Origin: Pseudogemmobacter lacusdianii
Lineage (GTDB): Bacteria; Pseudomonadota; Alphaproteobacteria; Rhodobacterales; Rhodobacteraceae
Direction: 5' to 3'
Assembly (NCBI RefSeq): GCF_030848395.1
Contig: NZ_JAVDBT010000005.1
Coordinates: 186,001 to 250,000 of the forward strand
Length of the DNA stretch: 64,000 nucleotides
The notes under the pieces were generated by a model that was given only the letters and a program-made list of their open reading frames with translations, was not told the DNA's origin and did no database searches. The position numbers were made by a program, and so were the translations under genes. Shown here piece by piece: positions 45,323-54,700 of this stretch. Positions within the stretch are counted from its first letter, which is position 1. Each line of letters opens with the position of its first letter.

Positions 45323-46273
45323 TTACTGGATCAGGCCAACCTCTTTCAGGACGGCTGCGGTAAGCTCTTTCTCTTGCTCAAGGAAAGCTGCGAAGTCGTC
45401 ACCCGCAAGGAAAGCATCTTCCCAGCCTTGCAGAGCAAGGGTGTCCTTCCAAGCTTGGCCTTCGTGCATCTTGGTGAAGCGGTCAATCCACATGGCCTTG
45501 CCCGCATCCGACATGCCGCCAGCGCCGACGATGCCGCGCCAGTTGCCGGTGACGACCGGGATGCCGGCCTCGGTCAGGCTGGGGGCATCAATGCCGTCGA
45601 CGCGCCCTTCTGAGGTCACCGCGATGATCTTGATCCGGCCCGCATCGGCCATCGGCTTGAACTCGGACACGCCCGAGACCGCCAGAACCACCGCGCCGCC
45701 GCCGACCGCCGTCACGCTCTCGGCACCGGAATCGTAGGGGATGTAGTTCAGCGCCGCCGGGTCGAGCCCGATGTTTTTGGCGATCAGCGCCATGGTGATA
45801 TGGTCGACACCGCCCGAAGAACCGCCCGAGATAGACACCGCGCCAATATCGGCCTTCATCGCTGCGACCAGATCATCGACCGATTGGATCGGGCTGTCCG
45901 GTGCGACGGCGATCACGCCGGTGTCATTGGTCAGCCGCACCAGCGGGGTCACATCATCCAGCGTCACGGTGGAGTTGTTGAGCAGGATGCCGCCCACCAT
46001 GATCACACCCATCGACATGATCGCATTGTCATTGCCGGTGTTGGCGCCGACGAATTCGGTCAGGCCAATGGTGCCGCCTGCGCCGCCTTTGTTGGTGTAA
46101 TTGGCGCCATCGGTGAAGATGCCGTCTTTCTGCATCGCTTCAAGCGGCAGGCGTGCGGTGGCGTCATAACCGCCGCCAGCACCGCCGGGGGCCATCACCA
46201 CGGCCGGTTCGGCAAAGGCGGCAAGGCCCGAAAGCGACAAGGCGGCTGCAGCCGTAAACATCGTTCTGATCAT
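45323..46273 (-). CDS. tripartite tricarboxylate transporter receptor (TctC/Bug family)
   Basis: A 316-residue periplasmic binding protein. Signal peptide MIRTMFTAAAALSLSGLAAFA. The Bug-family ligand loops are present as GGAGGGYDATAR and TNKGGAGGTIGLTEF. The Bug fold binds carboxylates through main-chain and water contacts, so the ligand is not obvious. The start at 46273 has GGAGG six bases upstream; an ATG three bases earlier is also in frame. Its position directly upstream of tctB-tctA fits a transporter operon. Confidence 0.92.
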   Translation of the reverse strand: MIRTMFTAAAALSLSGLAAFAEPAVVMAPGGAGGGYDATARLPLEAMQKDGIFTDGANYTNKGGAGGTIGLTEFVGANTGNDNAIMSMGVIMVGGILLNNSTVTLDDVTPLVRLTNDTGVIAVAPDSPIQSVDDLVAAMKADIGAVSISGGSSGGVDHITMALIAKNIGLDPAALNYIPYDSGAESVTAVGGGAVVLAVSGVSEFKPMADAGRIKIIAVTSEGRVDGIDAPSLTEAGIPVVTGNWRGIVGAGGMSDAGKAMWIDRFTKMHEGQAWKDTLALQGWEDAFLAGDDFAAFLEQEKELTAAVLKEVGLIQ

Positions 46274-46637
46274 CATCTTCCTCCCAAAAGATCCGGGGCG
46301 TTTTGCCCGCATTCTGCTGCGGTTTGGGTGAGGGAGGAAAACTGTGCTTCCGCCGTCGCGCCGCAGTTTCGTCTGCCTAGTGATACGCAATCCGCTTGGC
46401 CGATCAACTTATTTAGTGGCGGGATGGGTGGGCGAGTGCAGATTTTTACGATCTGAAATTTTGTTATTTATCAGATATTTAGAATATATCCTGCGCGCTC
46501 CGGTCGCATCTGCGCAGCCAGAGGGACGCGTTGCACAACGCGGAGGGAAGTGCCGCTCTGGCCCATTCAACCTATGGCCTGTGGCGGCGAGGAAGGTCCG
46601 CGCAGCGCCCCGCGGCGGGGGGCTGGCGGCAAGCGGT
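46274..46637. other. non-coding interval between DUF4387 and tctC with an A/T-rich island
   Basis: 364 bases. The part 46440-46500 is strikingly A/T-rich for this genome and contains the inverted repeat atctga (46451-46456) and tcagat (46471-46476). It is likely to hold a tctC promoter and a regulator site. No gene is recognised. Confidence 0.45.
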
Positions 46638-46940
46638 TCAGTCGATCTGCATCTCTTCAAGAAGGCTGGCCCAGCCCGCGCCATGCATGTCGCGATCAGC
46701 CCGCGTGCCTTGCACCTGTGGGCGCGGGAAGGAGAATTTCACCACGTTGAGATCGGCGATGTCGAAGCGCTTCACCAATTGGCGATCCACCCGGTAAAGC
46801 TTTGCCACCGCATCATCTTTCAGGCTGCCGCTGACCCGTTCGAACACCTCGGCGCTGCCGCAAAAGATATCGATCGTCACCCAAAATGGCCCCGCATTTT
46901 TCGAGCGCACTTTCTGTGCGATCTGTCCCAGTTCAGCCAT
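46638..46940 (-). CDS. DUF4387 family protein
   Basis: A 100-residue soluble protein that begins MAELGQIAQKVRSKNAGPFW and includes DIADLNVVKFSFPRPQVQG, the pattern I associate with DUF4387. Function is unknown. The start codon overlaps the end of the AtuA-like gene by eight bases, so the two are translated together; the same pairing is common in other genomes as far as I know. It probably forms a two-component enzyme or complex with the AtuA-like protein. Confidence 0.8.
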   Translation of the reverse strand: MAELGQIAQKVRSKNAGPFWVTIDIFCGSAEVFERVSGSLKDDAVAKLYRVDRQLVKRFDIADLNVVKFSFPRPQVQGTRADRDMHGAGWASLLEEMQID

Positions 46941-48291
46941 GACCCACCTCATGCAGCTCAAGCTTAAAGGCCGCCATCGGGTCATCCAACTCCATCACAT
47001 GGTTGAGGCAAAACTCATAAAGCGCGCCGCGCTGCATCTCGGCGGGCGAGAAGGGGAAGGCGAAGGTCGGCATCGGCTCATCCTCGGTGAGGGGATGGTG
47101 CAAGAGATAGGGGTTGAGGATCTTGGCCGCCTCGGCCGCCTGTTCCGGCGTGGGGCAGGTGAGGATGCCCAAAGCGCCAACCTCAACCGGCAGATCGTGC
47201 CGGTTCTCAAGGTCTCCCAAGGTGGCATTCATGCCGATAAGCCGCAGCTCAACCGCGAAATCGTCAGGCTTCAGCCCCATGCGGGCTTCGATCTTGGCGC
47301 GGACTTTGGTCTCAATATCCGCCGCCCAAACGCGGGCATTGGCGACGTAATGGCGGTCGCGGATCACCGCAAGGCCGACCGATTGATAGCCCACCACCCG
47401 CGCGCCTTCGAGCTTGACCGTATAAGGGCCGGGCACCCATTTGGAGCCCTCAACCCGCACCCGCCGCGCGTCCAAAGCGCGGTAGTCCGAGCCGGTGACA
47501 TCAAGATAACCGCCCGGTTCGTAAAGGATAAAAGGGTCGGAGTTTTCATAAAGCATATGGGCCGAGACGGTGTAGGCTGTCGCGGCTGCCGCCTCTGCCA
47601 TCGGCTCAATCGTGAAGCCACTGGCGTCAAAATCGATCTGGATCACGCCGGAATTGGGCTGGGTTGTCGCCAAAGCCCCGCATTCGCCAACCTTGGCGCC
47701 ATGCCAAGCCGCCCCCGCATTGTCGCCTCGCGTCAAAGGCAAAGCGGCGATGATCGCGGTATCGGTGGTGCGGCCCGCGATCACCACATCGGCCCCGGTG
47801 GCCAAGGCGGCGGCGATCTGCTCGGCCCCGGCAAGGGCGACGATATTGGTGCAATCCTCCAAGATTTGGTCCGAGATTTCCGGTGCCGCCGCCAGCGGGC
47901 GCACCCGGCCCTTGGCCAGGGCTGCCTTCACCGTCTCGGCCGTCTGGCCCGAGCGCAAAGTGGCGACCTTGATCTTCATGCCCTCTTCGGCGGCGATCTC
48001 TTTGGTGATGTCAAAAAGCCAATCTACCGCCGCATCCGCCCCGCAAGTGCCGGCGGTGCCGATGACCAAGGGCACGCCCGCCTCGGCCCGCGCCCGCATC
48101 AACTCGCGCCATTCCATCTTGGTCGAGGCGCGGGCGTATTTCGACACGCCGCGGCCAAGGTAGGAGGGGCCGGAATCGGTGGAGCCGCCATCGACCGCGA
48201 TGATATCGGGGCGGTTGGCGATGCCGCGTTCCAATGCGGCGCGGTCATAGCCAAGGCCCAAGGCCCCGGCGGGTATCAAAACGCGGGTCAT
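46933..48291 (-). CDS. AtuA-like protein (DUF1446 family)
   Basis: A 452-residue protein with the N-terminus TRVLIPAGALGLGYDR and the segments DGGSTDSGPSYLG, VIGTAGTCGADAAVDWLF and VVIAGRTTDTAI that mark the DUF1446/AtuA family. Pseudomonas AtuA belongs to acyclic terpene catabolism, but most members sit in unrelated catabolic clusters and lack assigned activity. It overlaps the upstream dehydrogenase by four bases (ATGA) and the downstream DUF4387 gene by eight. The start at 48291 removes a spurious arginine-rich extension. Confidence 0.85.
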   Translation of the reverse strand: MTRVLIPAGALGLGYDRAALERGIANRPDIIAVDGGSTDSGPSYLGRGVSKYARASTKMEWRELMRARAEAGVPLVIGTAGTCGADAAVDWLFDITKEIAAEEGMKIKVATLRSGQTAETVKAALAKGRVRPLAAAPEISDQILEDCTNIVALAGAEQIAAALATGADVVIAGRTTDTAIIAALPLTRGDNAGAAWHGAKVGECGALATTQPNSGVIQIDFDASGFTIEPMAEAAAATAYTVSAHMLYENSDPFILYEPGGYLDVTGSDYRALDARRVRVEGSKWVPGPYTVKLEGARVVGYQSVGLAVIRDRHYVANARVWAADIETKVRAKIEARMGLKPDDFAVELRLIGMNATLGDLENRHDLPVEVGALGILTCPTPEQAAEAAKILNPYLLHHPLTEDEPMPTFAFPFSPAEMQRGALYEFCLNHVMELDDPMAAFKLELHEVGHG

Positions 48292-49361
48292 GGCTTTTCC
48301 CCTTGTGCCAAGGCGGCGATGATTTGGTCGGTGAAGGCGATGGTGCCCAAAGGGCCGCCGAGATCGGCGGTGCGGCGGGCGGGATCGGCCAAGCAAGCCT
48401 CAACCGCATCTGTGATCGCAAAGGCCGCACGGGCCAGTTGCGGGGCATTGTGACGGCTTGCCATCCAGTCCAGCAGCATTGCGGTGGAAAGGATCAGCGA
48501 GGTCGGGTTGGCCTTGTTTTGCCCCGCGATATCGGGGGCCGAGCCGTGCTGGGCTTGCGCCACGCAAAGACTGTCGCCCCGGTTGAGCGAGCCGCCAAGC
48601 CCAAGGCTGCCCGACAGCTCGGCCGCCTCGTCCGAGAGGATATCGCCGAACATATTGGTGGTGACGATCACGTCAAAACTGTCGGGGCGGCGGATCAGAT
48701 GCGCGGCGGCGGCATCGACGATCATCTCTTCCAGCGTCACATCGGGGAAATCCTGCGCAACTTTGCGGACCTCCCGCAGGAAAAGCCCGTCGGACAGCTT
48801 CAGCACATTGGCCTTATGCACCGCCGTCAGCTTCTTGCGCCGCGCGCGCGCGAGCTCAAACCCCACCCTCGCGATCCGGTTTGAGGCTTTGGCCGTGACC
48901 TTGCGCACCGACAAAGCCATGTCCTCATCGGGCATAAACTCGCCCGATCCGGCGAACATATTGCGGTCGGAGTAAAAGCCTTCGGTGTTCTCGCGCACGA
49001 TAATCAGATCCATCGGTTTGCGCAGGATCGACAGGCCCTCCCGCGCCCGGTTGGGGCGGATATTGGCGTAAAGGTCCAGTTTGACACGCAATTCTGACGA
49101 GGGGTTGATGCCACCCTTGTCGCGGCTGGGGTAGTCAAGATGCGAGACCGGGCCAAGGATGACGCCATCGGCCTCACGCGCGCGGGCCATAACGGCGTCG
49201 GGCAGGGTGCTGCCTTGGCTCTGAAGCGCGCTAAAGCCGATATCGGCCTCTTCGATCTCCAGCCCAAGCCCGAAATCCGCCGTCACTTGCGCCAGCACGC
49301 GCAGGGTGGCTGCGGTGATCTCGGGGCCGATTCCATCGCCGGGCAGGGCCAGAATGCGCAT
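48288..49361 (-). CDS. isocitrate/isopropylmalate-dehydrogenase family enzyme
   Basis: A 357-residue beta-decarboxylating dehydrogenase. LALPGDGIGPEIT is at the N-terminus, the IVRENTEGFYSD segment mid-protein, the KANVLKLSDGLF segment with catalytic Lys, and NMFGDILSDEAAEL with metal Asp. NAD(P)-dependent oxidative decarboxylation of a 2-hydroxyacid such as isopropylmalate, tartrate or homoisocitrate is expected. It is unlikely to be LeuB: it sits in a TTT/DUF4387/AtuA-like operon. It is the first gene of that operon. Confidence 0.9.
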   Translation of the reverse strand: MRILALPGDGIGPEITAATLRVLAQVTADFGLGLEIEEADIGFSALQSQGSTLPDAVMARAREADGVILGPVSHLDYPSRDKGGINPSSELRVKLDLYANIRPNRAREGLSILRKPMDLIIVRENTEGFYSDRNMFAGSGEFMPDEDMALSVRKVTAKASNRIARVGFELARARRKKLTAVHKANVLKLSDGLFLREVRKVAQDFPDVTLEEMIVDAAAAHLIRRPDSFDVIVTTNMFGDILSDEAAELSGSLGLGGSLNRGDSLCVAQAQHGSAPDIAGQNKANPTSLILSTAMLLDWMASRHNAPQLARAAFAITDAVEACLADPARRTADLGGPLGTIAFTDQIIAALAQGEKP

Positions 49362-49390
49362 TTTGCAGGCTCCTTCGTCTGGCACTTTGG

Positions 49391-49445
49391 TGCTTTAAAA
49401 TGCCATAGCCTGCCGGAGTGGTTCTTTGCAATGCTAAAATACCAT
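49391..49445. promoter_or_regulatory. direct repeats in the divergent GntR/dehydrogenase promoter region
   Basis: Two related sites, TGCTTTAAAATGCCAT (49391-49406) and TGCTAAAATACCAT (49432-49445), spaced about four helical turns apart. They are the probable operators of the adjacent GntR regulator; this is inference from position and repetition. Confidence 0.5.
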
Positions 49446-49500
49446 CGCCTTGGCTTTTGCGCGGCTCTATGCGACGATGCCTTTCCCGAACGGAGCGATG

Positions 49501-50361
49501 ATGTCGCAGATTGCCAGCAGCCTAGCGCCCGAAATTGCCCGCCTGATCCGGCAGGGGCTTTTGACCGAGGCGGACCTCAGCGAACGCGCGCTTGCGGCGC
49601 GGTTCCATGTCTCGCGCTCGCCGGTGCGGGTGGCTTTGCGTGAGTTGCGTGAGGCGGGTTTGCTGGAAGGGGCCGCTCAGACCGCGCCTGAAGGCCCTGA
49701 TCTTTCAGCAGAAACCCCGCCCGCGCCCGAGGCGGATGAAGAGACCTATTTGGCAATTGCACGCGACCGGCTGGCGGGGGAGATCCCCGACCGGATCAGT
49801 GAAAATGAACTGATCCGCCGTTATGGCAGCACGCGCCCGCGCATGCAGGCACTGCTCCGCCGCATGGCCGAAGAGGGCTGGGCCGAGCGGCTTCCCGGTC
49901 ATGGCTGGCGGTTTTTGCCGGTGCTAACCTCGATGCAGACCTACCGGCAAAGCTACAGCTTCCGCCAAGCGATCGAGCCTGCCGCTTTGCGCGACCCCGG
50001 CTTTCAGCCCGATGTGCCTGAGCTGACGCGCCAGCTGGAAATCCAGCGCCGCTTGGTGGCGGGCGAGGTTCTGACCATCTCGGCCGTGCAATTGTTCCAT
50101 ATAAACAGCAACTTCCACGATGCGTTGATGGCCTGTAGCCGCAACAGCTTTTTCATCGACGCTTTGCGGCGGGTGAACCGGCTGCGGCGGCTGATCGAAT
50201 ATCGCCTGACGGTGGACCGCGAAAAGGCCCGCGCGCGCTGCGCCGAACATGTGCGGATCTTGGAACTGGTGCTTGCCGGCAGCCGCGAGGAGGCAGCCCT
50301 TTTGATGGAGCGGCACTTGGCGGCTTTGGGCCCGATCAAGGCCCCCGATCAAGCCTCATAA
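49501..50361 (+). CDS. GntR-family regulator with two winged-helix domains
   Basis: A 286-residue protein. A GntR helix-turn-helix at about residues 15-60 (DLSERALAARFHVSRSPVRV) is followed, after a short Pro/Glu linker, by a second winged-helix unit at about 80-140 (RISENELIRRYGSTRPRMQA), then an FCD-like all-helical ligand domain. Most FadR-type regulators have one such domain. The start at 49501 or 49498 follows GGAG. It is divergent from the dehydrogenase-AtuA-DUF4387-TTT block and presumably controls it. Confidence 0.88.
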   Translation: MSQIASSLAPEIARLIRQGLLTEADLSERALAARFHVSRSPVRVALRELREAGLLEGAAQTAPEGPDLSAETPPAPEADEETYLAIARDRLAGEIPDRISENELIRRYGSTRPRMQALLRRMAEEGWAERLPGHGWRFLPVLTSMQTYRQSYSFRQAIEPAALRDPGFQPDVPELTRQLEIQRRLVAGEVLTISAVQLFHINSNFHDALMACSRNSFFIDALRRVNRLRRLIEYRLTVDREKARARCAEHVRILELVLAGSREEAALLMERHLAALGPIKAPDQAS

Positions 50362-50569
50362 AATCTTCCCAAACCGCGACGGAATGGAACAGCGGCGGCG
50401 TTTAGGCTTGGCAGGCTGCGTTTGGCGCGCCGCCTTGGCACAACTCAAAACTGCGCGATCTGGCTTTTCCTCTGCCGACAAGTGCTTATCATGCGCAAGC
50501 CCACCGAATGCCCGATCTTAGAAGGCCGATGATAAAAGGCCGGATCGTTTAGGAAGGACCATAGATTTC

Positions 50570-51703
50570 ATGAGGATCCTCCCTCAGCTTCTTACCATCG
50601 CCGCATTGACCGTGGTGGCTGTGCCGCTTGCGGCGCGGTTCATGCCCGGCTCGCATGCGGCTTTGGCCAGCGTTGGCCTTCTCGCGCCGCTTTCGGCGAT
50701 GGGTTTGGTCCCGGAGAATGCCGAGGCGGGCGGCGGTCCGCGCGGGGGCGGGCGGGCGATCCCGGTGGTCGCGGCTCCGGCGGAAGAGCTGATGCTGCGT
50801 GATGTGGTCAGCGCCATCGGCTCGGCGCGCGGTGTGCAGGCAGTGGCTTTGGCCCCCGAGGTTTCGGGCCGGGTTTTGGCGTTGCGGGTGCAGGCGGGCG
50901 ACCGGGTGAAGGCCGGGGACCTCATGGCCGAGCTGGATGACGAAGCCGCCCGGCTGGCGTTGGAGCGGGCCGAGCTGGTCTTGGCCGATGCCCAAGCCAC
51001 GATGGCGCGGGTTGAGCGTTTGACGGGCAGTGGTGCGGCGTCAACCTTGCAGCGGCAAGAGGCGGAATTGGCCTTGCGCACGGCGGATCTGGCGGTGCAA
51101 TCGGCGCGGCGCGATCTGGCCGATCACCGTTTGGTCGCCCCCATCGACGGCGTGGTTGGGCTGATCGAGGTGCAGGCCGGCGATCTGATCTCTCCCACGA
51201 CCGAGGTGACGCGGATCGAAGATCGCTCATCGCTTACCATCGATTTTCGGGTGCCCGAGCGGGTGGCCGCCTTGATTGCATTGGATAATCCGGTCGAGGT
51301 GCATGCCGTCTCGGCCCCCAATCAGCCGATTGAGGGCGTGATTAGCGCCATCGACAACCGCGTGGATGAGGCCAGCCGCACCCTGCGCGTGCAGGCGCGG
51401 ATCGGCAATGAGACCGATGCTTTGCGGGCAGGCATGGCCTTCCGCGTGGCGCTGGAATTCACCGGCGCGATCTATCCGGCGGTTGATCCAATGGCGATCC
51501 AATGGGGCGCCGAGGGCGCCTATGTCTGGGTCTTGCGCGCGGGCAAAGCCCAGCAACTGCCGATCCGCATCTTGCAGCGCAACAGCGAAAACGTGCTGGT
51601 CGAGACGGCCTTGCAGCCCGGTGATCTGGTGGTGACCGAGGGCGTGCAGGCCCTGCGCCCCGGCGCCGAAGCCAGTGCCGTTGCCGCCAGCGAGGCCAGC
51701 TGA
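50570..51703 (+). CDS. RND efflux periplasmic adaptor (membrane fusion protein)
   Basis: A 377-residue HlyD/AcrA-type adaptor. It has an N-terminal membrane anchor or signal (about residues 4-45) and a lipoyl half-motif (VSGRVLALRVQAGDRVKAGD). A coiled coil lies around residues 120-165, followed by a second lipoyl half (APIDGVVGLIEVQAGDLIS) and a beta-barrel. It links an inner-membrane RND pump to an outer-membrane channel. The stop overlaps the RND start by one base (TGATG). No outer-membrane factor gene is adjacent. Confidence 0.93.
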   Translation: MRILPQLLTIAALTVVAVPLAARFMPGSHAALASVGLLAPLSAMGLVPENAEAGGGPRGGGRAIPVVAAPAEELMLRDVVSAIGSARGVQAVALAPEVSGRVLALRVQAGDRVKAGDLMAELDDEAARLALERAELVLADAQATMARVERLTGSGAASTLQRQEAELALRTADLAVQSARRDLADHRLVAPIDGVVGLIEVQAGDLISPTTEVTRIEDRSSLTIDFRVPERVAALIALDNPVEVHAVSAPNQPIEGVISAIDNRVDEASRTLRVQARIGNETDALRAGMAFRVALEFTGAIYPAVDPMAIQWGAEGAYVWVLRAGKAQQLPIRILQRNSENVLVETALQPGDLVVTEGVQALRPGAEASAVAASEAS

Positions 51704-54700
51704 TGGCTGGCCGCGACACCCCGGATATTAGCCAATCGCGCACCGCGCTTTTCATCCGCCGCCCGATCCTTGCCTTCGTGCTGAACGCGCTGATCATCAT
51801 TGCGGGCCTTGCCGGGCTGATGGGCGCCGATGTGCGCGAGCTGCCGGATGTGGACCGCCCCGTCGTTTCGGTCTCGACCAGCTATTCGGGTGCTGCGCCA
51901 GAAACCGTTGACCGTGAGGTCACGGCGGTGATCGAAGGCGCTGCCGGACGGGTGGCCGGGGTGAAGTCGATCTCTTCGTCGTCGCGCTTTGGCTCGTCAA
52001 GGGTCACGGTGGAATTCCGCGATGATGTGGATTTGGACGTGGCCGCCACTGATCTGCGCGATGCGGTGGCGCGGGTCACCAACAGCCTGCCTGATGAGGC
52101 CGATGCGCCGCGCGTGGTGAAGGCCGATGCTGATGGCGATGCGGTGATGCGGATTGCCGTCACCTCAAACCGGCGCAGTGCCGAGGATCTGACCAAGCTC
52201 GTTGAGGATCTGGCCGAGACCCGGCTTTTGTCCGCCCCCGGCGTGGCCGATATCCAGATCAACGGTGATCGCGGCCTCGTCTTCCGGGTCGATGTGGACA
52301 TGATGCAACTCGCGGCGCGGGGCCTGACCTTGGCCGACCTGCGCACGACCTTGGGCGATGTGGCCTTTGACCGGCCTGCCGGGGCTTTGTCCTCGGACCG
52401 CCAAAGCCTGATGGTGCGCACCACTGCCGCGATCAGCACGGCTGAAGAGATCGAGGCGTTGACCGTCGCGGGTGATGTGCGGATCGGCGATGTGGCGCAG
52501 GTCACCTTGGGGCCAGAGCCCGGGGCCTCGATGCTGCGCTCGAACGGTGAGACCGGCGTCGGCATTGGCATCCTGCGCCAAGCCAATGGCAATACATTGG
52601 AAATTTCCTCTGCGGTGCGGCAGGTCGTGGCGGATTTGCAGCCGATCTTGCCTGAAGATGTGCAGATGTTTGTCACCTCGGACAGCGCCGATTTCATCAA
52701 TGGCGCCATTCATGAGGTTGAGATCGCTTTGGGGATCTCGGTCCTGATCGTGACGGCGGTGATCTATCTTTTCCTGCGCGATGCGCGGGCGACCCTGATC
52801 CCGATTTTGGCGATCCCGGTGGCTTTGATTGGCACTTTGGCAGCTTTGTGGCTGGCCGGATTTTCGATCAATATTCTGACCTTGCTGGCTTTGGTGCTGG
52901 CCACCGGCATCGTGGTGGATGACGCAATCGTGGTCTTGGAAAACATCGTCAGGCGGCGGTCCGAGGGCATGGGCGCACGAGCGGCCGCCGTATTGGGCGC
53001 CGAGCAGGTGTTCTTCGCCGTCATCGCCTCTACCACGACTTTGGCAGCCGTTTTCCTACCCTTGTCCTTCCTGCCCGGCCAAACCGGCGGGCTGTTCCGT
53101 GAGTTTGGCTTCACCCTTGCGGTCTCGGTGGTGCTTTCCGCCGTCACGGCTTTGACGCTGACGCCTGTCCTCTGCGCGCGGCTTTTGCGCCCGCATGAAG
53201 AGCAGAAATCTGGCCGCATCGGCACAGCTCTGGCGGATTTTTACGCCAAAACTCTGAAGCTTGTCTTGAATGCGCCCTTGGTCTCGGGCTTCGTGGCGGT
53301 GCTCTTCGCACTGGTGGCGGTGGCCAGCTTCCCGCTTCTGCGCCAAGAGCTGACCCCGCCTGAAGACCGCGCTGCGGTCATGTTCTCGGTGCAGACGCCG
53401 CAAGGCTCTTCGCTGGAGTACACCAATCAAAAGATGCGCGAGATTGAGGCTTTGGTTGAACCTCTGCGCGCCTCGGGTGAGGTGACGAGCGTCTTTGCCA
53501 TTGCGGGCCAAGGTGGGTCGGACAACCGCGCCTTCATCATGGTGACTTTGGCCGATTGGGCGGACCGCAGCCGCAGCCAACAAGAGATTGCGGCGGAATT
53601 GCAGGCCGGGATGGCCGGGGTGATCGGGGTGCGGGCCTTTGCCATGCAGCCGAATTCCTTGGGCATTCGCGGTGCGGGGCAGGGGCTGAGCTTTGCGCTG
53701 GTGGGCGATGATTACGGCCGGCTTGCCGATGTTGCCAAAGAGCTGGTCGATCAGATGGAGCAAGACCCGCGCTTTGGGCAGGTCCGTCTCGGCTATGACA
53801 CGACCCAAGCCCAGCTTTTCGTCGAGATCGACCGGGTGTTGGCCGAGGATCTGGGCGTGAACATCTCGGGCATGGGCGAGGCTTTGCAGGCGGTGCTCGA
53901 TGGCCGCACCGTGGGCACGCTGTTCCTCGATGACGACAGCTACGACATTCGCCTCGTCTCAACCTCGGATCCGGTCAATGATCCGGGCGATTTGGAGCGG
54001 ATCTTCGTGCCCACGCGCGATGGCCAGATGGTGCCGATCTCCAGCTTCGTGACCCTGACCGAGCGCGCCGTGGCACCCGAGTTGCGGCGCGAGCAACAGA
54101 TGCGTTCGGTGCCGCTGAGCGCGGGGCTGACCAAGGATTTGGCCTTGGGCGATGCTTTTGCCGAGGTGCAGGCGATGGCCGCGCCCTTGCTGGGCAGCGA
54201 TATGCGGGTGGTGCCGATGGCGGAAGCCGCCACTTTGGGCGAGACCTCTTCGGGGATGCTGATCACCTTTGGCATCGCGCTGGCGGTGGTGTTCTTGGTG
54301 CTGGCGGCGCAGTTTGAAAGCTTCGTCTCGGCGGTGATCGTGATGGCCACCGTGCCCTTGGGGCTGGCCTGCGCGGTCTTTGCCATGCTGGCCACGGGCG
54401 GCAGTATGAACGTCTATTCGCAGATCGGGCTGGTGCTTTTGGTGGGGATCATGGCCAAGAACGGCATCTTGATCGTCGAATTCGCCGATCAGCTGCGCGA
54501 ACGCGGCCTCAGCGTGCGCGAGGCGATCACGCAATCGGCCTCGGTGCGGTTGCGCCCGGTGATGATGACGATGATCGCCACGGTTCTGGGCGGTCTTCCC
54601 TTGGTCTTGGCGCAAGGGGCCGGGGCCGAGGCACGCGAGGTGCTTGGCTGGATCATCGTTGGCGGTCTGGGGCTGGCGACGATCGCCACGCTTTACATCA

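Noticed and set aside
48288-49361. Assignment of the dehydrogenase as LeuB
   Set aside because: Family motifs fit several 2-hydroxyacid decarboxylating dehydrogenases, and the neighbours are a TTT importer, an AtuA-like protein and DUF4387 rather than leucine genes.
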